Assembly: GCF_014203895.1 (NCBI RefSeq)
Contig: NZ_JACHJY010000004.1
Location: 659,335-723,334, forward strand
Length of the DNA: 64,000 nt
Origin: Streptomyces nymphaeiformis
GTDB lineage: Bacteria; Actinomycetota; Actinomycetes; Streptomycetales; Streptomycetaceae
Direction: 5' to 3'
Position 1 is the stretch's first letter. Every line of letters starts with the position of its first letter. Shown here piece by piece: positions 1 to 8,024 of the stretch. The notes below the pieces were generated by a model. It had not been told where the DNA came from. It was given only the letters and a program-made list of their open reading frames with translations, and ran no database searches. The translations under genes were made by a program, and so were the position numbers.

Positions 1-48
1 ACAGCCGGCTCCGCCGAATAAGTGCCAGCCGGCTCCGCGGAGTAGGAC

Positions 49-675
49 CTAGCGGCAGGGCTTCACGGCGGGCGCGGGCTTGGTCAGGGCGACCAGGGCC
101 GCGTCCGCCGTCGTCTTCGGCGACAGCGTCTTGAACGCGGTCCCGATGATCAGGTCCACGTCCGCCGTCGCCCGGGTGTCCGTCTTGGTCGTGGCGCCCG
201 CGAGCTGGGTGCCGAGGACCGGGAAGACGCCCTTGGTGGCGGTGGGCGCGCCGAGCAGCAGGCCGGCGCCGGGGACCTTCTTGTCGTAGGCGGTCGGCGC
301 GTTCCCCACCTTGCCGATCTTGAAGCCGCGCTTCTTCAGCTCGTCCGCGGTCGTCTTGGCGAGCCCGCTGCGCGGGGTCGCGTTGTAGACGTTGACCGTG
401 ATCTGCGCGGGCTTGGGGAAGGCGGCGGCCGCGGGGGTCGGCTTGGGCGCGGGTTTGCAGTCGGTCTGCTTCCCGGCCGTCGTCTTCGTGCCCCCGTCGC
501 CGGAGAAGACGTCGACGAGCTGGAGCGTTCCCCAGCCGGCCGCGCCGAGCACGACCACGGCGGCGGCGGACGCGAGGACGATCCTGCGCCGGCGGTGGGG
601 GCGGCGCATGCGGGGGTAGACATCCCCCGTGATGCGGTACTTTCCGCCCATGCCGGGGGGAGTGAGCATGCTCAT
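49..675 (-). CDS. LytR C-terminal (LytR_C) domain membrane protein
   Basis: 208 aa. A basic N-terminus (RRPHRRRR) is followed by one membrane segment at about residues 31-53, a Thr/Pro/Ala-rich linker, and a LytR_C-type domain from about residue 90 (ITVNVYNATPRSGLAKTTADE). The topology predicts an extracytoplasmic domain on a single anchor. LytR_C domains normally cap LytR-CpsA-Psr cell-wall ligases. Here the catalytic LCP domain is absent, so a cell-envelope role is inference. Start: a -10 hexamer TACGCT (minus strand, 687-682) lies 6 nt before the ATG, so the transcript is probably leaderless. The 48 bases beyond the stop hold two copies of GCCGGCTCCGC and no gene. Confidence 0.85.
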   Translation of the reverse strand: MSMLTPPGMGGKYRITGDVYPRMRRPHRRRRIVLASAAAVVVLGAAGWGTLQLVDVFSGDGGTKTTAGKQTDCKPAPKPTPAAAAFPKPAQITVNVYNATPRSGLAKTTADELKKRGFKIGKVGNAPTAYDKKVPGAGLLLGAPTATKGVFPVLGTQLAGATTKTDTRATADVDLIIGTAFKTLSPKTTADAALVALTKPAPAVKPCR

Positions 676-787
676 GAACGCAGCGTAATGCCGCCCGTCG
701 GCGATGCCTACTTGATGATCATGTGATCGCGTCCGGATGGGGGCGAACTGACCCCGAAAGGCTCAGCCGGCCAGGGGGCCCGACGGC

Positions 788-1084
788 TCAGTCGAGTTCC
801 AGGACGCGGGCGTGCAGCACCTGGCGCTGCTGGAGTGCCGCGCGGACGGCGCGGTGCAGTCCGTCCTCGAGGTAGAGGTCGCCCTGCCACTTCACGACGT
901 GCGCGAAGAGGTCGCCGTAGAAGGTGGAGTCCTCGGCGAGCAGGGTCTCCAGGTCCAGCTGGCCCTTGGTGGTCACCAGCTGGTCGAGGCGGACCGGGCG
1001 CGGGGCGACGTCCGCCCACTGCCGGGTGCTTTCCCGGCCGTGGTCGGGATACGGCTTTCCGTTTCCGATGCGCTTGAAGATCAC
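788..1084 (-). CDS. small conserved protein with ParB-like DGxHR motif
   Basis: 98 aa from a GTG start. A TAGGCT hexamer (minus strand, 1096-1091) lies 6 nt upstream, which suggests a leaderless mRNA. The C-terminal half reads DLYLEDGLHRAVRAAL, which resembles the conserved Asp-Gly-x-His-Arg signature of the ParB/sulfiredoxin-like fold. Similar actinobacterial proteins are sometimes labelled VapB-family antitoxins, but no toxin partner is adjacent and I see no ribbon-helix-helix. It is transcribed divergently from the HerA-like ATPase at 1181. Function unknown. The reading frame is well supported; the fold assignment is tentative. Confidence 0.7.
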   Translation of the reverse strand: MIFKRIGNGKPYPDHGRESTRQWADVAPRPVRLDQLVTTKGQLDLETLLAEDSTFYGDLFAHVVKWQGDLYLEDGLHRAVRAALQQRQVLHARVLELD

Positions 1085-1180
1085 ACGGAAAGCCTACCGG
1101 GCGAGCGGTCCCCGGCGCAGCCACGCGCGGGCAGTGGGATGCTGGTGCGAACCGTGACAAATCGGAATTGGGGTGCCGTC

Positions 1181-2779
1181 ATGAGCGTCAGCGAGCAGCC
1201 GCCGGAGGCCGGAGCGACCGGGACGGCCCCCGCCTCCCTGGCGGGGCCCGCCGCCGAGATCGCCGCCGGATACGCCTTCGACGGACCCGCACTCGAACTG
1301 GGTGCCCTGCTCTGGGACGGCGTCTGTCACCCGGACGCGCGCATCCGCGTCCCGCTGCCCGTGCTCAACCGGCACGGTCTGGTCGCCGGCGCGACCGGCA
1401 CCGGCAAGACGAAGACGCTCCAGCTGATCGCCGAGCAGCTCTCGGCGAACGGCGTGCCCGTCTTCCTCGCCGACATCAAGGGCGACGTCTCCGGGGTCTC
1501 GGCCCCCGGCCAGGACGGCGCGAAGGTCCGGGAGCGCGCCGGGGAGGTGGGCCAGGACTGGCGGGCCCGCGGCTTCCCCTGCGAGTTCTACGGGCTCGGC
1601 GGCACCGGCCCCGGCATCCCGGTCCGCGCGACGGTCACCGGCTTCGGCCCCGTGCTGCTCTCCAAGGTGCTCCAGCTCAACCAGACGCAGGAGCAGTCGC
1701 TCGGCCTGATCTTCCACTACGCCGACTCCAAGGGCCTGGAGCTCGTCGACCTCAAGGACCTGCGGGCGGTGGTGGCCTTCCTGGTCTCGGACACGGGGAA
1801 GGCCGAGCTCAAGGGGATCGGCGGCCTGTCGACGGTGACGGCGGGGGTGATCCTGCGGTCGATCACGGCCTTCGAGCAGCAGGGCGCGGGGGGCTTCTTC
1901 GGGGAGCCGGAGTTCGACACGGCCGAGCTGCTGCGGACGGCGCCGGACGGGCGGGGGATCGTCTCGGTCCTGGAGCTGCCGGCGGTGCAGGACAAGCCGC
2001 AGCTGTTCTCGACGTTCCTGATGTGGATGCTGGCGGACCTGTTCGGCGACCTCCCGGAGGTCGGCGACCTGGAGAAGCCGAAGCTGGTGTTCTTCTTCGA
2101 CGAGGCGCACCTGCTGTTCAGCGGGGCCTCGAAGGCGTTCCTGGAGTCGATCACGCAGACGGTGCGGCTGATCCGCTCGAAGGGCGTCGGGGTGTTCTTC
2201 GTGACGCAGACCCCGAAGGACGTCCCCTCGGACGTGCTTGCGCAGCTCGGCAACCGGGTGCAGCACGCGCTGCGCGCGTTCACCCCGGACGACGCGAAGG
2301 CCCTGAAGGCGACGGTGCGGACCTTCCCGAACTCGCCGTACGACCTGGAGGAGGTGCTGACCGGCCTCGGTACGGGCGAGGCGGTGATCACCGTACTGAG
2401 CGAGAAGGGCGCCCCGACCCCGGTGGCGGCGACCCGGCTGCGGGCCCCCGAGTCGCTGATGGGCCCGGTGGACGCGGCGGCCCTGGACGCGGCGGTGAAG
2501 GCCTCCCCGCTGTACGGGCGGTACGCGGAGGCCGTGGACCGGGAGTCGGCGTACGAGAAGCTGACCACCGAGCAGCGGGCGGCGGAGGAGGCGGCGCTGG
2601 CGGCCGCGTCCGCCGAGGAGAAGAGGGCCCCTCAGAAGAAGAAGGAGAAAGAGGAGCCCTCGCTCGCCGAACAGGTGGTGGGCAGCGGGATCTTCACGTC
2701 CCTGGCCCGGTCGGTCGGCACCCAGTTGGGCCGGGAGATCAGCCGCTCGCTGTTCGGGACGGCCCGCCGGAGGCGGTAG
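1181..2779 (+). CDS. HerA-like ATPase (DUF853 family)
   Basis: 532 aa. The Walker A motif GATGTGKTKT is at about residues 70-79 and the Walker B is VFFFDEAH at about 302-309. An arginine/RecA-like core follows (RLIRSKGVGVFFVTQTPKDVP). This is the layout of the DUF853/HerA-like helicase group of the FtsK-HerA superfamily, expected to act as a hexameric ATPase or translocase. The C-terminus (from about 460) is Ala/Lys/Glu-rich and likely coiled. Start chosen at ATG 1181, the first Met that keeps the conserved N-terminus (AAEIAAGYAFDGPALELG). The open frame continues upstream but lacks conserved sequence there. No nuclease partner (NurA type) is adjacent, so a role in repair, conjugation or defence cannot be assigned. 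Confidence 0.85.
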   Translation: MSVSEQPPEAGATGTAPASLAGPAAEIAAGYAFDGPALELGALLWDGVCHPDARIRVPLPVLNRHGLVAGATGTGKTKTLQLIAEQLSANGVPVFLADIKGDVSGVSAPGQDGAKVRERAGEVGQDWRARGFPCEFYGLGGTGPGIPVRATVTGFGPVLLSKVLQLNQTQEQSLGLIFHYADSKGLELVDLKDLRAVVAFLVSDTGKAELKGIGGLSTVTAGVILRSITAFEQQGAGGFFGEPEFDTAELLRTAPDGRGIVSVLELPAVQDKPQLFSTFLMWMLADLFGDLPEVGDLEKPKLVFFFDEAHLLFSGASKAFLESITQTVRLIRSKGVGVFFVTQTPKDVPSDVLAQLGNRVQHALRAFTPDDAKALKATVRTFPNSPYDLEEVLTGLGTGEAVITVLSEKGAPTPVAATRLRAPESLMGPVDAAALDAAVKASPLYGRYAEAVDRESAYEKLTTEQRAAEEAALAAASAEEKRAPQKKKEKEEPSLAEQVVGSGIFTSLARSVGTQLGREISRSLFGTARRRR

Positions 2780-4333
2780 CTACCGCGTCACCTCGTCGTG
2801 GTCGCCGTGCAGGCCGCCGCCGCTGCCCGCGTCGCCCGTGGTCGGGGTGGAGACGACCGGCTTGCGCAGGGAGGAGACGTCGTGGGCGTAGGTGCCCACG
2901 GCGTTGGCGATGACGTCGATGTTGGCGTCGAAGGCCGTCATGTCGATGTTGCCGAGGTCGTCCCCCGCGGCGTGGTAGTTCACGTCGTACGCCACGCCCG
3001 CCGTGCCGCCGAACTTGGCCGCCTGGGCGGGGGTCTTGATGCCCTCGGCGCCGGTGAAGGTGCCGCCGGAGGGGATGCCGACCTTGATGAACGGGCCGTA
3101 GTCGGAGCGGCCGGTGAAGTCGGTGCCCTCGTGCGGGACTCCGCGCCGGTCCATGAAGTCGTTGATGTCGCGCTCCAGTTGGGCGGAGCCCTCGGGGCCC
3201 GCGCCGGCGCCGACGCCGTCCGAGTTGTCGCCGTCGTACACGAACAGGCCGTAGTTCGGCGAGGCGATCATGTCGAAGTTGAGGTAGAGCTTGATCTCCT
3301 TCCGGCCGAGGTCCGAGAGGGTGTTGACGTAGTGCTCGGAGCCGAGGAGGCCGACCTCCTCCGCCGACCACCAGGCGAAGCGGACCTTGTTGCGGACCTT
3401 TTCCTTGGACTTGGCGAGTTCCAGGGCGGTCTGCAGGAGGCCGGCGGAGCCGGAGCCGTTGTCGTTGATGCCGGGGCCCGCGGTGACGGAGTCGAGGTGG
3501 GAGCCGAGCACCACGGTGTTGGCGGCGTTGCCGCCCCTGGTCTCCGCGATGACGTTGTTGGTGGTGCGCTTCTCCTGGAGCTGGCGGATCTCGAAGGAGA
3601 GCGAGACCGGGCCCTCGGCGAGGTCGGCGGCGAGCTGCGTGCCCTCGGCCAGGCTGATCCCGCCGGTGGGGATCTGCCCGGATTCGGGGGCGCCGAGGGT
3701 GCCGGACAGGGCGCCGTCGACGTTGTTGTAGACGATCGCGCCGGCGGCGCCGGCCGCGGCCGCGTTCTGCTGCTTGATCGCGAAGGAGCAGACGCCGCGC
3801 TTGATCAGCGCGATCTTCCCGGTGAAGGCGCCGGAGGCGAAGTCGCCCGGTTCGCAGCCGGTGGAGCCGTCGGCGTCGACGGGGACGGCCGCGAGCTCGG
3901 CGGTGATGCCGCCGACGGGCGTGGACTTCGTGTACGTCATCGCCTTGATGCCGAGCGTCCGGGGCGCGGGCGCGAGGACGGAGGCCTTCTCTTCGAGCGT
4001 CTGGGTGTAGACGAAGTCGAACTGCTGGTACCGGACGTCGTATCCGGCCTTCTTGAGCTGCGTGTACACGTAGGCGGCCGAGGCGTCGTGGCCGAGGGTG
4101 CCGGCGGCGCGGTTGCCGCCGGCGGAGTCGGCTATCGCCTGGAACTTCTGCAGGTGCCGGTAGGCGTCCTGGGCGGTGGTCTCGCGGACCAGCTTCTTCG
4201 CCAGCCGGGCGGCATCGCGGGCGGGTGCGGCCGTGGGGTCCTGACCCGCGGTGGCGGGGGAGGCGAGGACCAGGGGGGTGGCGAGGGCGGCTGCGGCGAG
4301 GATGGCCGCGGCTCGGCGCTGGGATGCGTTCAC
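2780..4333 (-). CDS. secreted M28 zinc aminopeptidase with PA domain
   Basis: 517 aa from GTG 4333, with a GGAAGG ribosome site 8 nt upstream. The signal peptide is about residues 1-29 (hydrophobic AAAILAAAALATPLVLA, then SPATAGQ). A protease-associated (PA) insert is at about 120-240 and the M28 metallopeptidase domain follows. Zinc/catalytic signatures are visible in order: GSHLDSV (His, Asp), WWSAEEVGLLGS (catalytic Glu and ligand Glu), NFDMIASPN (Asp), YHAAGDD (His). Related Streptomyces secreted aminopeptidases release N-terminal residues from peptides outside the cell. Its stop abuts the stop of the HerA-like gene, so the two genes converge with no spacer and no separate terminator is visible. 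Confidence 0.92.
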   Translation of the reverse strand: MNASQRRAAAILAAAALATPLVLASPATAGQDPTAAPARDAARLAKKLVRETTAQDAYRHLQKFQAIADSAGGNRAAGTLGHDASAAYVYTQLKKAGYDVRYQQFDFVYTQTLEEKASVLAPAPRTLGIKAMTYTKSTPVGGITAELAAVPVDADGSTGCEPGDFASGAFTGKIALIKRGVCSFAIKQQNAAAAGAAGAIVYNNVDGALSGTLGAPESGQIPTGGISLAEGTQLAADLAEGPVSLSFEIRQLQEKRTTNNVIAETRGGNAANTVVLGSHLDSVTAGPGINDNGSGSAGLLQTALELAKSKEKVRNKVRFAWWSAEEVGLLGSEHYVNTLSDLGRKEIKLYLNFDMIASPNYGLFVYDGDNSDGVGAGAGPEGSAQLERDINDFMDRRGVPHEGTDFTGRSDYGPFIKVGIPSGGTFTGAEGIKTPAQAAKFGGTAGVAYDVNYHAAGDDLGNIDMTAFDANIDVIANAVGTYAHDVSSLRKPVVSTPTTGDAGSGGGLHGDHDEVTR

Positions 4334-4506
4334 GGAGGTGCCTTCCCGGTACGGACGAGGTTGAGGGGAAGTTAGCGATATCGGGGGCATGCTGTGAACA
4401 GATCTGTCGCAATTCCTGTCAGGTCGCACAGGAATGCAATGTGGAATTATCAATTCCCGCTCCGTCGGGCGCCTTTCGCGGCCTTCGCGGCCCACGGGGG
4501 CGGGCG

Positions 4507-5442
4507 TCAGGCCTGCGCGAAGCGGTCGAGGGCCTTCAGGATCAGGTCCCGGGTCTCCTCGCCGCCCAGGTGCCCCCGGCCCTCCACCACGTGCAGCTCG
4601 GCACCCGGCCAGGCGCGGGCCAGCTCCCAGGCGGTGGTGAGCGGCCCGCCCATGTCGAGCCGGCCGTGGATCAGGACCCCGGGGACGCCGGCGAGCCGGT
4701 GCGCGTCGCGGATCAGCGCGCCCTCCTCCAGCCAGACGCCGTGCGCGAAGTAGTGCGAGCAGATCCGGACGAAGCCGATCCGGGTGTCGTCGACCCGGTC
4801 GGTGTACGGGGTGCCCATGCCCTCCGGCGCGAGGACCGCGTCCTCCCAGGCGCACCAGTCGGCCGCCGCCTTCTCCCGTACGGCACGGTCGGGGTGGTTC
4901 ATGAGGGCCGCGTACGCCCCGACCAGGTCGTCCGCGTGGCCCGCGCCCGCCCGGAAGCGCTCGTGGGCCTCGGGGAAGAAGCGGCCGACGCCCTCGTACA
5001 GCCAGGCGGTCTCGGAGCGGCGGGTGGTCGTGACGGAGGCGATCACGATCTCCGACACGCGCTCGGGGTACGCCTCCGCGTACGCCAGGATCAGCGTGGA
5101 GCCCCAGGAGCCGCCGTACAGCAGCCACTTGTCGATCCCGAGGTGCTCCCGCAGCCGCTCCATGTCGGCCACCAGGTGCGCGGTGGTGTTCACGGACAGG
5201 TCGGCGGCCGGGTCGCTCGCGTGCGGGGTGGAGCGCCCGCAGCCCCGCTGGTCGAAGAGGACGAGCCGGTACGCCTCCGGGTCGAAGTACCGGCGGCTGC
5301 GCGGGGAGGAGCCGGAGCCCGGCCCGCCGTGCACGACGAGCGCGGGCTTGCCGTCCGGGTTCCCGGAGACCTCCCAGTGGACGAGATTGCCGTCGCCCAC
5401 GTCGAGCAGGCCCTGGTCGTACGGTGCGGTCTCGGGATGCAT
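4507..5442 (-). CDS. pip: prolyl iminopeptidase (S33 alpha/beta hydrolase)
   Basis: 311 aa. Removes N-terminal proline from peptides. Family hallmarks are HGGPGSG (oxyanion region), FDQRGCGRS, the nucleophile elbow GGSWGS, and the late catalytic Asp and His (HGRLDMGGP; EGRGHLG). Length and order match proteobacterial and actinobacterial Pip. Start at ATG 5442 (MHPETAPYDQGLLDVGDGN), supported by a TAGCGT -10 (minus strand, 5455-5450) 7 nt upstream and no purine-rich RBS, so the mRNA is probably leaderless. The long frame continuing upstream to 7485 is spurious. It sits just downstream of another small hydrolase on the same strand, although it has its own promoter. Confidence 0.93.
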   Translation of the reverse strand: MHPETAPYDQGLLDVGDGNLVHWEVSGNPDGKPALVVHGGPGSGSSPRSRRYFDPEAYRLVLFDQRGCGRSTPHASDPAADLSVNTTAHLVADMERLREHLGIDKWLLYGGSWGSTLILAYAEAYPERVSEIVIASVTTTRRSETAWLYEGVGRFFPEAHERFRAGAGHADDLVGAYAALMNHPDRAVREKAAADWCAWEDAVLAPEGMGTPYTDRVDDTRIGFVRICSHYFAHGVWLEEGALIRDAHRLAGVPGVLIHGRLDMGGPLTTAWELARAWPGAELHVVEGRGHLGGEETRDLILKALDRFAQA

Positions 5443-5495
5443 CCGGCCGACGCTACCGGGCGCGGGTGCCACGGGTCGCGGTGTTTCCCCGCCCC

Positions 5496-6065
5496 CTACG
5501 GCTTCGTGTTCGCCCGCACCCGTACCGCCGGGTCCTCGCACCACTCCAGGAGCGAGGGCCACTCCCCGTACCCCGAGTCGGGGTTGAGGTGCTCGCCGGC
5601 CGGTACGAGGTCCAGGTCGAGGCCGAGCGGGATGCCGTAGTGCAGGTCGGCGCCCTCGGGGCAGTACGGGTCCCCGTCCCCGTACACGAGCCGCGCCTTG
5701 AGCCCCGCCTCCGTGAGGTCGAGGCCGTCGGCGAAGGCGGCGATCTCCGGGATGGAGGCGGTGACCTGCGGGGAGGGCGGGGAGACCAGGAGGACCCGGT
5801 CGGCGTCCGGCCGCCGGTCCCCGGCGCGCAGCCAGAGCAGCACCGACAGGCTGTGCGCGAGGACCACGAACTCGCCCTCGGCCGGGCGCCGCCCGTGCTC
5901 CTCCAGGGCGTCGAGCCACTCGCCGAGGACGGGCGCGTCGGGCGAGGGCAGCTGGGGGTAGCGGACCTCGTGGCCGCGCTCGCGCAGCCGCCCGGCGAGC
6001 CAGTGCTGCCAGTGGGCGGGCGGGCGGTGGTTCTGGAAGCCGTGCAGGATCAGATACGTGGTCAT
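5496..6065 (-). CDS. RBBP9/YdeN-family alpha/beta hydrolase
   Basis: 189 aa. A compact serine-hydrolase fold: TTYLILHGFQNH at the start, nucleophile elbow AHSLSV, catalytic Asp in YGDGDPYCP and His in AGEHLNPDSGYG. This matches the RBBP9/YdeN group, whose substrates are generally unknown. Start is ATG 6065. The upstream extension to 6104 (MVDRRAPSSQDPA) lacks conservation, and a CAGGAT hexamer lies 6 nt before 6065. The neighbour downstream is pip and upstream is a TetR gene; no operon is obvious. Confidence 0.85.
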   Translation of the reverse strand: MTTYLILHGFQNHRPPAHWQHWLAGRLRERGHEVRYPQLPSPDAPVLGEWLDALEEHGRRPAEGEFVVLAHSLSVLLWLRAGDRRPDADRVLLVSPPSPQVTASIPEIAAFADGLDLTEAGLKARLVYGDGDPYCPEGADLHYGIPLGLDLDLVPAGEHLNPDSGYGEWPSLLEWCEDPAVRVRANTKP

Positions 6066-6122
6066 GGCAGGATCCTGCGACGACGGGGCCCGCCGGTCCA
6101 CCACCGTCCACGGAGCGGTCCA

Positions 6123-6156
6123 GGGCCTGTCCGACCCTGATCCGCCGGACAGGCCC
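6123..6156 (-). terminator. hairpin terminator of tetR
   Basis: 11-bp perfect inverted repeat GGGCCTGTCCG / CGGACAGGCCC (6123-6133 and 6146-6156). It overlaps the stop codon of the TetR gene. Confidence 0.6.
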
Positions 6157-6794
6157 TAGCCCCGCAGGGTCAGCAGCTCCTTCACGCCCGCCTTGAGCCG
6201 GGCGGCCGAGAGTTCCTGCTCGACCGTCAGGTGGTGCATGACGTCGGGCGAGAACGGCGCGAGCGCGAGGTGCGCGAGGAGGGTGCTGTCGCTGCCCGGC
6301 CTGAGCTGCCCGATGAGCAGGGCCATGTGCGTGTGCATCACCCGGTACGCGCCGCTGTGGTAGCGGGCGCGGGGCGCGGCGGAGTGCGCCGCGAGCAGCA
6401 GGGCGCGCTGGGCGCCGACCCGGTCGACGAGCGCGTCGAGGAAGGCGTCGAGCCGTTCGGCGGCGGGGGCGCCGGGGCCCAGCGGGGGAGGGCCGCTCAT
6501 GTACGCCTCCTGGAACTGGCGCTCGCGGTCGTCGAGGAGCGCCCAGAGCAGCTGGGAGACGTCGCCGAAGCGGCGGTAGACGGTGCCGACGCCGATGCCG
6601 CTGGCGTGGGCGACCTGGTTCATGGTGACGGCGTCGGGGCCGTCCTCGGCGACGATCCGGGCGGCCGCGTCGAGGATCCTGCGCCGGTTGCGGGCCGCGT
6701 CGGCGCGCTCGGGGGCGGGCTCGTCGAGGGTGGGGAGCAGGCTGAGTACCGGCACCGCCGCCCTGTCTCCGGCCTGCGGGTTCTCCGTGCTCAT
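6156..6794 (-). CDS. TetR-family repressor next to wrbA
   Basis: 212 aa. The N-terminal helix-turn-helix lies at about residues 38-84 (NRRRILDAAARIVAEDGPDAVTMNQVAHASGIGVGTVYRRF, a canonical TetR DNA-binding domain, quoted as separate motifs ARIVAEDG and GVGTVYRRF). It is followed by a helical ligand-binding domain. It is divergent from wrbA across a 190-bp gap. That gap holds two matching palindromes (6882-6895 and 6920-6933), so it most likely represses wrbA and itself. The effector is unknown. By analogy with other TetR/WrbA pairs it could be a quinone or electrophile (inference). Confidence 0.9.
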   Translation of the reverse strand: MSTENPQAGDRAAVPVLSLLPTLDEPAPERADAARNRRRILDAAARIVAEDGPDAVTMNQVAHASGIGVGTVYRRFGDVSQLLWALLDDRERQFQEAYMSGPPPLGPGAPAAERLDAFLDALVDRVGAQRALLLAAHSAAPRARYHSGAYRVMHTHMALLIGQLRPGSDSTLLAHLALAPFSPDVMHHLTVEQELSAARLKAGVKELLTLRG

Positions 6795-6881
6795 CTGCCG
6801 ACTCCTGTCCCTGAGCCCCGTTCCCCCGCGGTTCGTCTGCTGTCGCTTCCTGTAGTGAGCATACCCGTTCCCCTTGCGAAC

Positions 6882-6933
6882 CGGATAGTGATCCGCTTAG
6901 GCTCGATGCAGCAAGGAAGCGGAAAGCATTCCG
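6882..6933. promoter_or_regulatory. paired palindromic operators between tetR and wrbA
   Basis: Two related palindromes with the same geometry: CGGAT-AGTG-ATCCG at 6882-6895 and CGGAA-AGCA-TTCCG at 6920-6933. Both fit CGGAW-N4-WTCCG and are 38 bp apart centre to centre. Their place between the divergent tetR and wrbA genes makes them likely TetR-dimer sites. Confidence 0.6.
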
Positions 6934-6984
6934 TTTCACTCGGAAGTCTGGCACGTTCGCACGTTCGGCTGAGGAGAATCCGCC

Positions 6985-7593
6985 ATGTCCGTCAAGGTCG
7001 CCGTCATCTACTACTCGGCCACGGGTAGCGTCCACCAGCTCGCCCAGGCCGTCGCCGAGGGCGCCGAGAAGGCCGGCGCCGAGGTCCGCCTGCGCCGGGT
7101 GCCCGAGCTCGCCCCCGACGCCGCCATCGACGCGAACCCGGCCTGGCGCGCCCACGTGGACGCCACCGGCGACGTGGAGGTCGCGACCCTGGAGGACCTG
7201 GAGTGGGCGGACGCGTACGCGCTCGGCTCCCCGACCCGCTTCGGCAACGTGTCCGCGCAGCTGAAGCAGTACGTCGACACGACGGGCGGCCTCTGGCAGC
7301 GCGGCGTCATGGCGGACAAGCCCGCGACCGCCTTCACCAGCGCGCACAACGTCCACGGCGGCAACGAGTCGACGCTGCTCGCGCTCTACAACACCTTCCA
7401 CCACTGGGGCTCGGTCATCGTCTCGCCCGGCTTCACCGACCCCGCGGTCTACGCGGCCGGCGGCAACCCCTACGGCACCGCGCACCCGGGTGCCAACGGC
7501 GCCCCGACGGAGGAGGTCCTCGCGGCCGCCCGTTACCAGGGCGCGCGCCTGACCCGTATCGCCAAGCGTCTGAAGGGCCTGGCGGACGACTGA
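6985..7593 (+). CDS. wrbA: NAD(P)H:quinone oxidoreductase, WrbA type IV
   Basis: 202 aa flavodoxin-like protein. The N-terminal FMN phosphate loop is YYSATGSVHQLA (residues 9-20). SPTRFGNVSAQLKQY, TSAHNVHGGNE and SPGFTDPAVYAAGGNPYGT are the conserved WrbA segments contacting flavin. It reduces quinones to hydroquinones by two electrons using NAD(P)H, which protects against oxidative stress. Start ATG 6985 has a GAGGAG ribosome site 7 nt before it. Regulated presumably by the divergent TetR through the palindromes at 6882-6933. A strong hairpin at 7604-7644 ends the transcript. Confidence 0.94.
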   Translation: MSVKVAVIYYSATGSVHQLAQAVAEGAEKAGAEVRLRRVPELAPDAAIDANPAWRAHVDATGDVEVATLEDLEWADAYALGSPTRFGNVSAQLKQYVDTTGGLWQRGVMADKPATAFTSAHNVHGGNESTLLALYNTFHHWGSVIVSPGFTDPAVYAAGGNPYGTAHPGANGAPTEEVLAAARYQGARLTRIAKRLKGLADD

Positions 7594-7603
7594 CGGCCGG
7601 AGA

Positions 7604-7644
7604 CGGAAGTACCCCCGGGGGCCTGGCCCCCGGGGGTACTTCCG
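7604..7644. terminator. bidirectional terminator, wrbA / CsoR-family gene
   Basis: Perfect 20-bp inverted repeat (CGGAAGTACCCCCGGGGGCC at 7604-7623 and its complement at 7625-7644) with a single central base, so the real loop takes several pairs. It lies between two converging stop codons. Confidence 0.85.
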
Positions 7645-7656
7645 CGTCTGTCCCGG

Positions 7657-7944
7657 CTAGGCCAGCGACAGGAACAGCTTCTCCAGGCGGGCCCGCATCG
7701 CCTCGGGGTCCTCGCCGTTCTTCCGCCCGCCCTCGATGTCGGTCAGGCACTGCTGGAGCCCGGTCGCGATGATCGCGAACCCGGCCCGGTCGAGGGCCCG
7801 GGAGGCGGCGGCCAGCTGCGTGACGACCTCCTCGCAGTCCCGTCCTTCCTCGATCATCCGGATCACACCGGAGATCTGGCCCTGGGCCCGGCGCAGCCGG
7901 TTCAGGACCGCCTTGAGCTCGGCGCCCGCGAGATCGAGTTCCAC
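7657..7944 (-). CDS. CsoR/CstR-family metal or persulfide sensor
   Basis: 95 aa DUF156 four-helix repressor (AELKAVLNRLRRAQGQISG; DCEEVVTQLAAASRALDRAG). Start: GTG 7944 rather than GTG 7950, because GGAGGA lies 6 nt before 7944 but directly abuts 7950. The family senses Cu(I) with a Cys-His-Cys set. Here the cysteines are C37 and C66, while the residue four before C66, where CsoR has its His, is Gly62. Two Cys without the His is the CstR (persulfide) pattern, so copper sensing is doubtful. An operator-like TACCCC-AG-GGGGTA lies upstream at 7962-7975, indicating autoregulation. No transporter or rhodanese is adjacent, so its target is unknown. Confidence 0.85.
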   Translation of the reverse strand: MELDLAGAELKAVLNRLRRAQGQISGVIRMIEEGRDCEEVVTQLAAASRALDRAGFAIIATGLQQCLTDIEGGRKNGEDPEAMRARLEKLFLSLA

Positions 7945-7961
7945 TGCCACTCCTCCACAGA

Positions 7962-7975
7962 TACCCCAGGGGGTA
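7962..7975. promoter_or_regulatory. G-tract operator for the CsoR-family gene
   Basis: Palindrome TACCCC-AG-GGGGTA, 17 bp upstream of the GTG start. G/C-tract palindromes flanked by TA are the usual operators of CsoR/CstR/RcnR-family repressors. Confidence 0.6.
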
Positions 7976-8024
7976 AATTTACTCCCCGGCTCGGGGTCCC
8001 GTCGAAGACCAAGGATGACACCCG

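Noticed and set aside
812..1180. N-terminal extension of the HerA-like gene
   Set aside because: It would overlap the opposite-strand 98-aa gene and lacks conserved residues; ATG 1181 is adequate.
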